From Lunularia cruciata (taxonomy: Eukaryota > Streptophyta > Marchantiopsida > Lunulariales > Lunulariaceae): a stretch of DNA of 64,000 bases. Positions within the stretch are counted from its first letter, which is position 1. Each line of letters begins with the position of its first letter. Positions 42,910 through 53,989 of the stretch are shown here, in pieces. The position numbers and the translations under genes were made by a program. The notes beneath the pieces were generated by a model. The model saw nothing but the letters and a program-made list of their open reading frames with translations. It searched no databases and was not told where the DNA came from. The stretch spans positions 21,080,001 to 21,144,000 of the forward strand of contig OX419760.1 in assembly GCA_948567375.1 (NCBI GenBank). Direction: 5' to 3'.

Positions 42910-44960
42910 CAACCAGAACACTAGGGTTGGGTCAACTCCCAATATAAACATGTCACTCGCTCAAAAACAAAGTGCACCGCATAATTAGCTGAGCTGCCCC
43001 CAACATCATGCTAGACTTACTCTGTGTAGTAGTAGGGGGCTGACTAGCAAGTAGTCTATCATGTATTCCATTACCACCTACCACACTTGCACTAGGACGT
43101 CTAGGAACCATGGATGTCGTCTACAATGCCTTAGATAGCGTGAAAGACTGGCGGACCTATCTCCAAACCTCTCCTCTCTGTGTGTCCAACTCCATTGATG
43201 TTCCTCTAGGCTCTAGAGCACGTACTGCACTCCTAGTCATTGCTATAGATGCATCCACTTGTGTTGCTCTGCACATGAAGTCCAAAGCATCTTTATCACA
43301 AGCCTATGAGGTGGAAGCCTCAGCACCCGAATCTGATCTCCTTTGAGCAATAGGCATACTAGCCAATCTCTGCTCCAACTACTCAATCCAAGTAGCCATA
43401 GTTGTATCAAAAGTAAGGGCAGGTACTGCACCCCTACTAGGTGTAGATCCTCTACCACCACCTCTACCACCTTGTCCTCCATGAACTAGAGCTCCTCTAC
43501 TACCTACCATAGCATCCCTACCACTCCGTAACTCCGGGTGTAGGTCAAAGCACCAGTCACTAGTGTGACCAAATCTATGGCAATGCTCACATTGCTTGTG
43601 TGCTGGTTGTGATGCACCCAAGGTATCAGGTCCACTACCTTGAGTACACTCTCTCCGATGGTGAGGTCCACCACAAGTCCAACAAGCAACACCACTACTC
43701 ATTGGCTGTTGTTGACCTAAAAATGAAGGTAAGGGTCTAACTCCACTTGCTCCATAGGACCTAGGCTATCCGCCCTATCCTCAAAAACCAATTGGGCATG
43801 GTGCACACTACTGCACTCTAGAAGAAGTAACAGCTATGGATGAGATCTCCCTACCAAATCCAAATGTCACCACTCTCTCCACCATGTTGAGCTCAATATG
43901 CTCAGCCAAACCAAAGACCACTACCAAAGAAGGCCAAGTAGTCTATAACAACGTAGCATCACAAACTCTACATCACAACTCCTTGTCTAGTATCCCATAC
44001 CAAAACTAGATTGCTTGGGCCTCAATAACTCCTTGAGTGAAACTGATCGGCCGCCTCATGCAAGTGTATGCCTTGCGTAGGCTCTCTCTAGCCTTCTGTT
44101 GGAACTCTTGCAAGTTTCTCAGCTTGTTAGTCCGCACTCCTTGGTAGTTATGCCTCAAACACTAAAAGAACTCTACCATGGGGTTAAACCTTGGTACCAT
44201 ACCACCTCTTGTAGTGGTACCTCCACTCGTGGTAACACTATCTCCAGCTAGTGCACCTCCACTAGCTCCACCAACACTACTCAAGCTAGAACTTGTGGGT
44301 ACATCCGATCTACTCCTGGCAACCAAGCCTAAAGTGATAGAGATATAGTTCGGAGATCAATATTGTCTCCATAACTCAATCTCCTCCAAATGAGCTCTCC
44401 TGAACTCATGGTAGTCATCTATTGGTGGACCCTCCAAATGCTAAAACAACCCCTTCCATGCCATGAAAGGTGTGAACAAAATCGGGTTCCGCATCTGCGG
44501 CATATCACACCAACTATTGAACTCCTGGATGAAGTCATCCAACTCAATGGTACCCATTATACCAAAGTAACGCCTAGGGCCTTTGGAGGCCCCATAAATT
44601 TTGTCCATGTCCCACAACAATGGTGCAGACACGACAAGTGCACTCTCAACTGGATCAACTCATGTGTTGAACTCCAACTCAGAGTCAATCTCTTCTCTCA
44701 CTGGGACCTGAGATACAGGCTGATATCAAGCATCACTCCAAGTAAACCCATTGCGTACTATAGGGCTATCTTTTTTGGAATCCCCAAAGAACTCCGTCAT
44801 GACAAAATAACCAAAACTGCAACAACAACCACAAACTGCAACAGCAAGTACCCCACCAAGTGCCAACACCAACACTAACCAAGCACCACCAAGTGCCAAC
44901 ACCAACCGAACACCACCAGGTGCCAAAACTAACGAAACATTGTCCACTAATGTAACTCTA
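42910..44960 (-). pseudogene. A gag with two zinc knuckles
   Basis: The clearest part is 43,702-43,379: ACWTCGGPHHRRECTQ (C-X2-C-X3-H-X4-C) and KQCEHCHRFGHTSDWCFDL (C-X2-C-X4-H-X4-C), followed by a glycine/arginine-rich GGQGGRGGGRGSTPSR tail. Upstream (44,900-43,750) the frames are broken; visible words include FEDLGEERFHPTIDDY-like and MPQMRNPILFTPFMAWKG (44,632-44,441). Gag would form particles and the two knuckles bind RNA. The region joins protease at 30,033 once C1 is removed. Confidence 0.7.
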
Positions 44961-45704
44961 ACCGAGACAACTATACTAGAGGCAAGGGCGACCTATAACC
45001 TGCGATCACAATATGCATTCTCACGGTCTGCAAGTCGTCACTTCTTGCCTCACCGGAGAGAAACAAAGATAGTCTGACTGGTCATCACTCCAACCTCACT
45101 ATTGAGAGTACATCAGAGCACCAATGCTCAAAATTTAGGGCACCTCACACAAACACGATGCACAAACATGAAGCAAAGAATGGAGGGGGTCCAATCACGA
45201 GAATGTTAAACAACAATCACAAGACTAACTCTGTCACCATTTGGCATTAGACATAATCAAAGTACATCGAGGATCATATTCAAGTTCTTCTCGCCAAAAT
45301 CTGACATAACTCCTTCACAAAATCTGACGTAAATCTGACATAAAATCTTACATAAATCCCTAAAAATGGTTGACCACTAAATCCTCAACTAACTCTTCAC
45401 TCGAGCCAAATTGGAAAAATGGGTTTCGTCCAATCTTCAATTTGTGAAGATCTACTCCCAACTCCACCTTCAATTTCAATTTCTGAGCTCAACTCATAAC
45501 AAATTGGTCCTAAGCTCAAAATCATAACTACCACTTGAAAATTGCTTCTTCCTTGGCTCCAAATTTTGCGAGTGCTTCCGCACACACACTCTCTTAGGGA
45601 AATCTGAACTACTTGAGCGAGACACCATGATCCACCGAGCTTGGAGATACCAACAACACTTGTAAATCCTGCACCCAATTTCCCCTTGACTCACTTTTGT
45701 GATG
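44961..45704 (-). other. A leader region
   Basis: There is no coding domain. Near 45,105-45,125 the minus strand has GCATTGGTGCTCTGATG, a possible but unusual priming-site region (TTGGTG in place of TTGGTATC). Repeated aaatctgaca(t/c)aa words occur at 45,297-45,345. I see no gene. Confidence 0.4.
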
Positions 45705-46138
45705 TACTCAGATCGTTTACAACTCAAATCAATCAAACTCAGATCAATACTTGATCTGATCCTCAACAACTAAGCATTGATTATAGTCAGGCCACACCCA
45801 CTCTAGCTAAGAGACTCTAGGTGACGCTTGCCGGCTTTCTATCCACTCTAGCCAAGAACTCAAAGGCTCAACATCTGAGAAGTGAGCTCTCTAGAGCTGC
45901 ACTTCCAAGGTATACTCCTGATTTTGACCTAGGTCTCATCCCAACGGTCCCATTGATGGTACACCCAACGACGCAGATGGTGCAAGTGACGGTGAGCTTC
46001 ACCATGAAGTCAATGCCCTAAATATAAAATCTGACCGTCGAAAGTAGTCTATGAGTAACTGCCAAAATGCCTCTAACTACTAACATTGGAACTCTAGTGT
46101 TCAAGCAATCTAGATGCAACACTACAAATGGCATGACA
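45705..46138 (-). repeat. A 5' LTR-like repeat, truncated at both ends
   Basis: It aligns with 18,643-19,070 over its full length (gatcgtttacaactc to aaatggcatgaca). The roughly 100-bp terminal repeats seen in the left unit are absent on both sides. It ends TGTCATGCC in minus sense, and AATC follows at 46,139, as it precedes the left unit at 18,552. Confidence 0.7.
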
Positions 46139-46489
46139 AATCTAAAGGGATCTAAAGCCTAATTAGAAAAGGATTTGAGAGTGGCAGATTGGAAGCATGA
46201 GATCTCCTACTCAATTGCTCTCTTTGATGCCCTAGTCTCCATGCTCTACTACTCTCAACATCCTCCTCCCGCTTGAGAATCCTCTCAACTCTTCCCACCT
46301 ATACATATCAAAGCCTTTGAAAAGGATAAAATCATAACCCATGTGTCCAATCGCATATATGTACATAGATTGTTCATACGGCAAGAGCTCAACCGTGTGA
46401 TCTGTGATACAACCTACTCCACTAATGTGGACATAAACCATGTTATTTTACTTTTTCATGGGCTACGCAAACCACAACATGAAAATGGT
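46139..46489. other. spacer between inverted A-type repeats
   Basis: About 350 bp without a recognisable gene or repeat. It separates the minus-oriented copy on its left from a plus-oriented copy on its right. A short minus frame (46,232-46,441) has no known match. Confidence 0.4.
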
Positions 46490-46931
46490 CCAATTTCATG
46501 TTAGTGTTATTGATCAAATGATGAGACCCAACATCACTTGCACCGTTCATACCGTTAGATGTGTTGTCAATGGTGCCATTAGGGCTAGAGACCTATGTCA
46601 AGCAAAGGAGTATACTTTTGAAGTGCAGCTCTAGAGAGCTCACTTCATTGATGTTGAACATTTGAGTTATTGGTTATGGTGGAAGAAGCCGACAAGAATC
46701 ACTTAAAGTCTCTTAGGTAGAGTGGGTGTGGTTTGACTATAATCAATATCCGATTATTGATAACTTAAAGAACGAGAGATTGAATATATATCTAATTTGA
46801 GCATAAAAATAAACTGATTATTGTGACACTTTAGAGTTAACGTATAACTCACAGTGAATTGTGTTTCTATAATGTATGATGTTGTGAACAAGATATACCG
46901 TGTAGGATGTATATACACATGACACTTCAGC
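46490..46931 (+). repeat. A-type LTR/TRIM-like repeat, plus orientation
   Basis: The central part matches the other copies (cacttgcaccgttcatacc, gggctagagacctatg, gtgcagctctagagagctca, gagtgggtgtggtttgacta). It is followed at 46,824 by TGTGACACTTTAGAGTTAAC, ending TATATACACATGACA at about 46,928, a full TG...CA terminal repeat matching the 19,078-19,179 end of the left unit. The 5' terminal repeat is not present. Confidence 0.65.
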
Positions 46932-47954
46932 TAATTAGTGAATCTTCTAGAATTTGTGATCATTTCACTCAAATTTGTGATCATCTATTTGAGTTGATCG
47001 AATGTTTTGGTGTATTGTTATTGTTGCATAAAGGTGATGCAAGAGCTGAGTCCCTTCATCGTCTCGTGGAGAGAAAATTCGTTCGTCCTTCGTTCTCTTA
47101 ACCAAAAGATTTAAGTGACCTTCAAAACCCTTTCATTCCTTCGACGGCAAGGCCATTTACCGCATACGTTGCATCCTTCTACTGCTTGATGGGGTCTTCC
47201 CATCGTTCGTGTTTTCTATGCGAGTCGTTCTATTTGTCTTCGAGGGCAAGTCTCGTTTGTGGACGAGTTCGAATGTGCCAGCCTAACGGTCGCCGTTATG
47301 AAACTTCTCACCGTCGAGACTTCGCCGTGACCAGTTGACGGTGAATCCGGAGGTTCGCTAAACTCAACTAGATGATCCGGATCTTCGGTGCCGGGAGTGT
47401 CACAAATGAACTGCAAGACAGGACTGTACGAACAAGAGTCCGGAATCTGCAGGAACAGTGAATAATGATACGTTTACGGGGCTACTACCGCAGTTCTGAT
47501 GGACTGTGAATTCGATAAAGGGATATCAACCGCTATCAATTGAACCAGTACGACTGCGCAGTAGAGAGAGAAATCCATTTTGACCGGATTAGTTTACCGG
47601 CGAGTGGGGTTTGGGAGTCGCTCGGCGATGCTCTTGCGTTAGCTTTCGCAACTGGATCGAAAACCCTAAGCCCTAGTACCGAGAACGGTGAGAACGAGCA
47701 GTTTGCCTCATAAGGAGGTCCAGAATCTCGGGAATTGGCTTCTGGAATTTGAGGGAAATTAGAAATTGATGGAATTTGAAGTATCGAATTGGTGTTTAAC
47801 GCAGTTCTGCTTGGCATGCATAGGCGAATGTTGGCGAACATCTAAATTGGCTCTTTGAATCGGTGGTGGCTATTCAATTTTGGGAAAAGTCGTCAAAATT
47901 AGCTCAAGGACTGACTGGAGTGTTGCAAATCGGGGGCATTGGTAACAGTTCAAG
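46932..47954 (+). promoter_or_regulatory. SAS10 upstream region with telo-box and MSA-like site
   Basis: The sequence becomes GC-richer and free of repeats. AAACCCTAA at 47,661-47,669 is a telo-box, a motif common near the start of plant ribosomal and ribosome-biogenesis genes. CCTAACGGTCG at 47,282-47,292 matches 10 of 11 positions of the mitosis-specific activator consensus bound by three-repeat MYB proteins; CGGTTA-type bases in inverted order follow (gccgttatg). No clear TATA box is seen. The transcription start is not determined; the 5' UTR probably begins in the 47,500-47,900 range. Confidence 0.55.
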
Positions 47955-50900
47955 ATGAGGAGACCCGGGGGAGGGATGAAGAAAGGGCGGAAGAAAGTGG
48001 CAGATGAAGATTTGGCGGAAGGATTAGGACGGGCGCACGAGGAAGAATTTCTGGGCCTTGAGGATGCGTCGGCAGCTGATTTCGAAGAAGAGAATGACAA
48101 CCCTGTGTTCAATTTGCAGGTATGAGTCAGAGGATTTTATAATATTAGATCGGGTTGTGTTGTATAGCGAATTGCAGTAGAAAGCACCGGGTTTGACTGC
48201 GACGTAAAGTGAACTGTTTCTGAACGTTGGTAGGAAGCTGTCACTTTCAGGGAAGCGAAAGTGAGGATGACGATGATGAAAATGACGACGATATGGATGA
48301 GGAGGAACTGACGGGTCTTGAAGCCAAATGTGAGTGCAGTAGGAAGGATGCTAGAAATTTTTGCACCTTCGGCACAGAAAATTCGTTTTTCTTGACTCGA
48401 ATTTTCCCTGGACCTTAACCAAGAGAGTTTCACCGAATTTAGTACGCGCGTCTCTGGGTACATGGACGGGAGATACTGCCCTTGTTCCATGCAGAAGTAC
48501 TACGAGCCCCGTTCCCTCTACATATAGCGCTTGCTGGGCTAATTCAGGGCTCTCGTGACGTAACGCTTGTTGGGCGAACGGTTTTGCGAATAGAAACTTC
48601 TTTGTCTTGGTTATTCCCTCTACATAATCTCCTTGAATCCTCTGTTTCTCTTGGTGGATTGAATGCGTAATTGAAATGCCCAGTTTAGTTTCTGGGTAGT
48701 TGATAATAAACAGACGGAAATAATGATCGCGGGTTAATAAAACGTTCAATTCTGGTTCATTGAGGGTCAACTGATTGTTTATATGCTGATGTGAATGTAG
48801 ATGTTTAGTGCTGGCTCTGTCCATCCCTCCTTTTTGGTGCGTTCGTAGTGGGTACTTGTACAGACTGTTGCTAAAAGTTATATGTTTACGTGACTTTTGC
48901 AGTGGTTAAGACTGCGAAGTTCATGAAGAAGAAGATCAGCCATGAGGAAGAAGACGATGAAGACGAAGAAGGGAAGGAGAAGCAGACAGCTTGGGGCAAG
49001 TCTAAAAGAATATATTATAACGCTGACAACGTAGACTATGAGGTTAGCAACAACACGTGATTATTTTGAAGTTCGTTGGTATCCTGCTCATTACAGTTTA
49101 TGTTAAGAGAGTCGCCGTCTGTACTGATTCACGTTTGGTTCAATCAGCTACAATCTAGTGACGAAGAAGCGCCAGCTGAAGAAGAAGCAGAAGTTCTTAA
49201 GCTGCAGCGCAAAGCTGCTGCATCCTTGAGACCTGAGGATTACGAGCAGGATAGCAATGATGATGATGAGAGCTCAGGCGGAGAGGAAACTCTTCAGGTA
49301 AAACCCTCTCAGCAACTGGCTCCTCATGGGAGCAAAAGAATTTGAGTTTGCAATATCCCAACTACCTACTTCATATGCACGTTCTCTGTCCCATGCTTAG
49401 TGGGTTCTGGATCCCCCGTTTTCCGAACGACTTCTGATGTCATATTCTGAATCTGCCATCTTTCAACATTTACCGGGAGAAACTGCTCAGTGTGGTGGGA
49501 GCTTCTTCAGATAGTTCCTTGTATTGTTTGTGTACAACTTGCTTCTTCTCACTATATTTCTGGCGTAGTTTGGAGCTTTACTCTCGTGTTGGGCTACTCT
49601 TTCAGGAAGCTGCCGCAAGAGACAGTAAAGGTACTGAAGCGGCTAAAAAATCATCCAAATCGGTAGCCAAAGAGAACTCCACAATGGCTGTTGAGAAAGT
49701 TCTGAAAAATCTCGATGCCTTATCTAAGGAGGAGAAGATGGACGTTGTTATGAGGTAAGAACTTTCTTAGAAACCTTCTGTGCACTTGTATATGTTATCC
49801 GGACTTGAAGTAGTTTTGTATGCCTGAGACGTCTCAACGTATTGATGAGACATTCTTTATTTGTCAATTGTGCATTCAAGATTGTACTGAGCAGTGAGGA
49901 ACTCACTGAAGTTGGGACTATGAGGTAGAAAGTCAAGGCTGATTGAAAGGGCATCCTGCTTGGCCTTGTACCCAATGCAACGTGAGATGCCACGAGCTAA
50001 ATAGGAAGTCGAGTTACGGGAGCTAATGCCACGTGGAATCCTTCTCTTCATTTTGTAGAGGCCTACTCTTAGACTGGGCATCCTTCTTGTAGACTAGGAC
50101 GCACAGGTTAGATCTAAATATTTAAGATAGAGAGTGTCCTGCTGAGTGATTATTGAGCGTAGTGAAGATGTTCACAAGGAAGTTAAAAGGCATTGGAGCC
50201 ATTCCCAGTTGGTCAGATGAAGACAAATGGACTGGCGTGTATTGTACAGTGATGCCCCAGAGCTCCTTGGACTTCTCACTGAGTTGAAGGAAGGGCTCGA
50301 TGAGCTTCGGACTAAGGTGCAGCCATTGGTTTCTAAGGTACATCTTTGATTCCCCTGGGATTACCATGTATCAATCCTCGTTCTTATGATGCAATGGTAA
50401 ATGAGTCTCCGGTTCAGTGCGTCTAATTGCAGCAAGCACCATTTAAACCAACATTGTCCAAAGGAGCCATTGAAGTCTATTGAGCTGAGTCTGTGTTCTG
50501 TCTTAGCTGCATTGCAAATTTACATCTTTATGGAACTTTCGCAGGTAAGAACTGGTCAGTATGCTACAAAGGACGGCATTAGTTACTTGGAAGTGAAAAA
50601 TCTACTCCTCCTGAGTTACTGTCAATGTATCATCTTTTACCTTATGCTCAAGGCAGAAGGCCGGCCTGTGAGGGATCACCCAGTTATCACTCGACTTGTG
50701 GAACTCCGACTTTACCTTGAAAAGGTTAGCTACATTTAATACCCTGGATCCATTTGATGCTCTGTTTCTACCTGGACGTACGGTGGATATCACTTACTCG
50801 CGGAGCCCAGTCTGGAAGATCATGGCTTAATTCTTTAATGGCACTGTTTGCAGATTCGACCAATCGATAAGAAACTGCATTATCAAATCGACAAGCTGTT

Positions 50901-53447
50901 GAAGGCTGCCAAATCTCCTGCAGCAGCTGACGGTGGAGATGAGAAAGAGGATGCTTTAAAATTCAAGCCTAATCCCAGCTTACTGATCTCAAAGATGGAT
51001 GAAGATATGCAGGTATGTACAGTTCTCCATGTTGCATGTGATCATTCACATTCGAGATGGAGGTTGACCGGATGCTCAAGGATCATGTAAGAGAAAGCTG
51101 CAAATATTCTCTAGATGTTTCTTAGCAATACAGTTCCAACAACTTAACCAGTGTTTGGTGGCTTGCTGTAGGATGGTGGAGGTGTATACAGGCCCCCAAT
51201 GATTGCCCCAGCGGCCATGGATGGGGAAAAGCCATCTAAGGACAGCAAGGCTAAGGCACGAGCAGACAAGGAATCTCGCCGGAAGGCTTCTCGCAGTGCG
51301 TTTGTAAAGGAATTAGCGGATGAACTGGATGGAAAGCCTGAAGAGGTACGCATACTAACTCTTTCCGTTGCCTATTTTGATAGGCAGTCGCCTGTGAGTT
51401 TGAATCAGCTATTATGATGCTATGCGAACCAGTTCGGCAGGTTTCTGACAGATTGTCCTAGCTTCATTTGGGACAAGTGTTTCTCGAAGTTAGTGATTGT
51501 CTTCTCCTTACAGTACTGCCCCGGCACGATAGTCTTGGGTTTTGCAGTTCACACTGCTGTTTCGGCTAAGCTTGTAACATGTACCGTCATTGTCATGTTT
51601 GTGCAGATGCAGGATATGATGAGTTTTGAGAGTAAGGGAATGCTTCGTGAGAAAGAAAGACTTGAAGCTCGTGCAAAGGAGGAAGAGGAGCTTTTTGCTC
51701 GTGTTCCTCTTACGAAGGTGGAGCGTAAAAATTTAAAGAAATTGAAGCAGTCCAGAAACGGGTAAGGGTTTAGCTTTTGTCAGTGTCAAACTTCTCCCCT
51801 ATACAATTTTAGGTGAGGTTCAGTCATTTCTAGAGTAGTTCACAGGCTTGTCGAAGCATAACGTTTCCTCACTTACCGAAGTTTACACCAGTTTAGAACT
51901 AAAGATCTGCAGTTTCAAGCAACCAGGTCTCCAGCCCGGTTAATCTCATGCAAATTTGCTGCCTTCTTCGCAGATTAATGGATCTACTGGACGATTTCGA
52001 TGACAATCTAGCCGATCTTGTTGGCATTGATGAAGAAGGACCTGGCTCATCTTTCCCTGAAGACTTGATCAAACCTAGAAAATTGTCACAAGTGATTGCT
52101 GAGAGTGGTAGACCATCGAAAAAGGCAAAGGTACTCTTATACGTTCATGCATACATATCCGGAGCACCTGCTTTATGATGCGATTTATGCACATTCTATC
52201 TACTTTTGAGTGATATAATATTCATTGTGAATGAATATGCCAGGAGAAATTATATGAAAACTGCATCAGTGACCCCTTGGGGATGTTATCTCAATCATCA
52301 GACAAGATATCTCAATCGTGGTCGTCATTCACATCGGTAGCCGTTCTGATGATCTGCGGTCATGTAAAACACTGTGTGACTAATCTCAATGGCCTCTTCG
52401 AGCGAGCAGGTGCTGTCAGGTGATGCAGACCTGCCAGTCAGAGAGGACTTGGGAGAAAGGAGGAGAAAACACGAAATGGCGAAGCCTTCGAAGTTTAGTT
52501 CTGATGATGGCGGAAGCGATGATCATCAAGGAGAGTTTGAAGCTGAAGAGGATGAATTCTACCAGGAGGCTAAGCAGATGTCGGAGGCAAAGAAGGCTGC
52601 CAAGCTCTCAAAGTATTCCAGGTAACTGGAGCTGCTAAATGCCTATACAAACAATCTGTTGAATCCTGCGTAAAATTTTACTGCGTCTCCCGCTTTTTTT
52701 CTGTTTTACGTCTATAATTGTGTAGATATACATACATGTTCTGAATCATTTTTATTTAATTGTGACCGAGCTTGGCCACTTTCATGATAGACAGTGTGGT
52801 TGTATATAGGAACACTGCTGCTCCGTCGGTGGAAGAAGATGCAGATGGGAAACGAAACATCACGAAAATGGTAAAGAATCGTTGCCTTTTGTTCTAGACG
52901 CTGGAAAGGTTCTAGTAAGCACTCTAGGTGGATAATTTGTATAAAACATAGCGACTCCTAATTTGTGATATCTGTAATCGATATGAGTCGTACGAGTATC
53001 ATCCTAGGCTACTCTAGTTGAAGTCAAATTCCTGACACACAAACCTGTGCTGTGCTGAATACAGATGGAGAAGAATAGAGGTCTCACACCACACAGGAAA
53101 AAACTCACTAAAAATCCACGCAAGAAGTACAAGGTAAGATGCAAGTTATGATTTAAACGCGACGCATTGGATTTATGATGCTTGTGCTGTCTCATACACT
53201 AGGATAGAATTGTGGTCATAGCTTCTCTTTCTTGGGTTTGCCTTTGCATCTGCCATGAAATTAACTTGAATCGTCATGCTTGTCACCCTTACACTTGTAT
53301 AAACAAATTTTGCAGCTCAAGCACGAGAAAGCAGTCATTAGACGCAAAGGACAAGTCAGGGATGTTAAAGGTCCCGGTGGAGCTTACGGTGGAGAAGCTA
53401 CAGGAATTAGGACAAATATCAGTAAGAGTATTAGAATACAAAACTAG
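47955..53447 (+). CDS. SAS10: SAS10/UTP3 family nucleolar protein, 15 exons, 689 aa
   Basis: SSU-processome factor for 18S rRNA maturation. Exons: 47955-48119, 48251-48329, 48903-49042, 49148-49297, 49606-49754, 50250-50337, 50545-50724, 50854-51012, 51172-51345, 51607-51761, 51974-52130, 52410-52621, 52810-52870, 53065-53133, 53316-53447; all introns are GT-AG and phases join without a break. N-terminus MRRPGGGMKKGRKK, acidic tracts, then the conserved AWGKSKRIYYNADNVDYE (about residues 110-128). The Sas10/Utp3/C1D domain spans about residues 215-330 (SDAPELLGLLTELKEGL, GISYLEVKNLLLLSYCQ, RDHPVITRLVELR, IRPIDKKLHYQIDKLL). The Sas10 C-terminal domain is about residues 610-689 (NRGLTPHRKKLTKNPRKKY, KAVIRRKGQVRD, GPGGAYGGEATGI), ending TAG. 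The start is the first ATG of a frame open into the acidic region. It is the only host gene I can name here. Confidence 0.95.
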
Positions 53448-53930
53448 ATTCCAGACTGCAATAGGCAATTTTGTTTAGATCTATTTTAGAACCCCTTCGT
53501 AGGCAATGAGATCGAGTAGGCTGTCTCATCAGAGACTACTCACCGAGTTTCACGAACTAGGCGCCTGTGGCTCAACCAGATGAAAAAGTGAAGGCAGTGT
53601 TCTTTCAAGTTTGCGGGATGGCAAGTTTTGACTCATTGAAGTTGGTGAAGTACAAAGTTCGAGCATCGAGATGGCTATAACTAATAAAGTCCAGTACTGA
53701 GAGAAAAAGCACATCAAGGAGAGCAACCATGCAATTTGGAACTGCATCCTAACTTTTGGTGATGGTTGCGTTCATACACGGCGGAAACTGAATTACAATG
53801 TGTAATCTCGTACCTCTCTTTCGTGGGCAGTGCGACTGGTTTCATCTTATTGTTTTGGCACACTGCTCCTCAAGAGAATGTCGCAAAGGTAAAAAGGTGA
53901 ACTCAATCCCTCGCACACAGTTGCAACCCC
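53448..53930 (+). other. SAS10 3' flank
   Basis: Probable 3' UTR and flank. No canonical AATAAA lies close to the stop; the words aataaag at 53,683 and aattac near 53,790 are the nearest. I see no further coding exon: the frame after the TAG has no Sas10-like residues. Confidence 0.5.
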
Positions 53931-53940
53931 ACCCCCACCT

Positions 53941-53964
53941 CCCCCCCCCCCCCCCCCCCCCCCC
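53941..53964. repeat. poly-C tract, 24 C
   Basis: An uninterrupted run of 24 cytosines preceded by accccacccccacct. The true length may vary with sequencing error. Confidence 0.9.
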
Positions 53965-53987
53965 AATTTGTATTAGAATACAAATTG
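53964..53987. repeat. perfect inverted repeat, 11-bp arms
   Basis: CAATTTGTATT, AG, AATACAAATTG: perfect 11-base arms with a 2-base loop, directly abutting the poly-C tract. Confidence 0.95.
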
Positions 53988-53989
53988 AA

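Larger units (their letters stand above)
18556..46138 (-). mobile_element. A: Ty3/gypsy element, minus strand, split by nested insertions
   Basis: Pieces of one polyprotein lie in order on the minus strand: leader and gag (45,700-42,905), protease and linker (30,033-29,256), the rest of the linker, RT, RNase H, integrase and PHD finger (23,941-19,330), then a purine tract and LTR-like repeat (19,193-18,556). The two gaps are filled exactly by C1 and B1, each flanked by a 5-bp duplication. A is therefore the host of both insertions. Its own borders are less certain: AATC adjoins both proposed ends (18,552-18,555 and 46,139-46,142), but the right repeat is truncated. Confidence 0.8.

Noticed and set aside
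18552-46142. AATC on both sides taken as proof of A's borders
   Set aside because: Only 4 bp, the right repeat is truncated, and the purine tract points to TGTGGCAC as the LTR start; the match may be chance, so it is only mentioned.
52410-52440. alternative acceptor at about 52,420 for SAS10 exon 12
   Set aside because: It starts the wrong frame; the acceptor at 52,409 keeps phase 0 and gives the conserved LSGDADLPVREDLGERRRKH residues.
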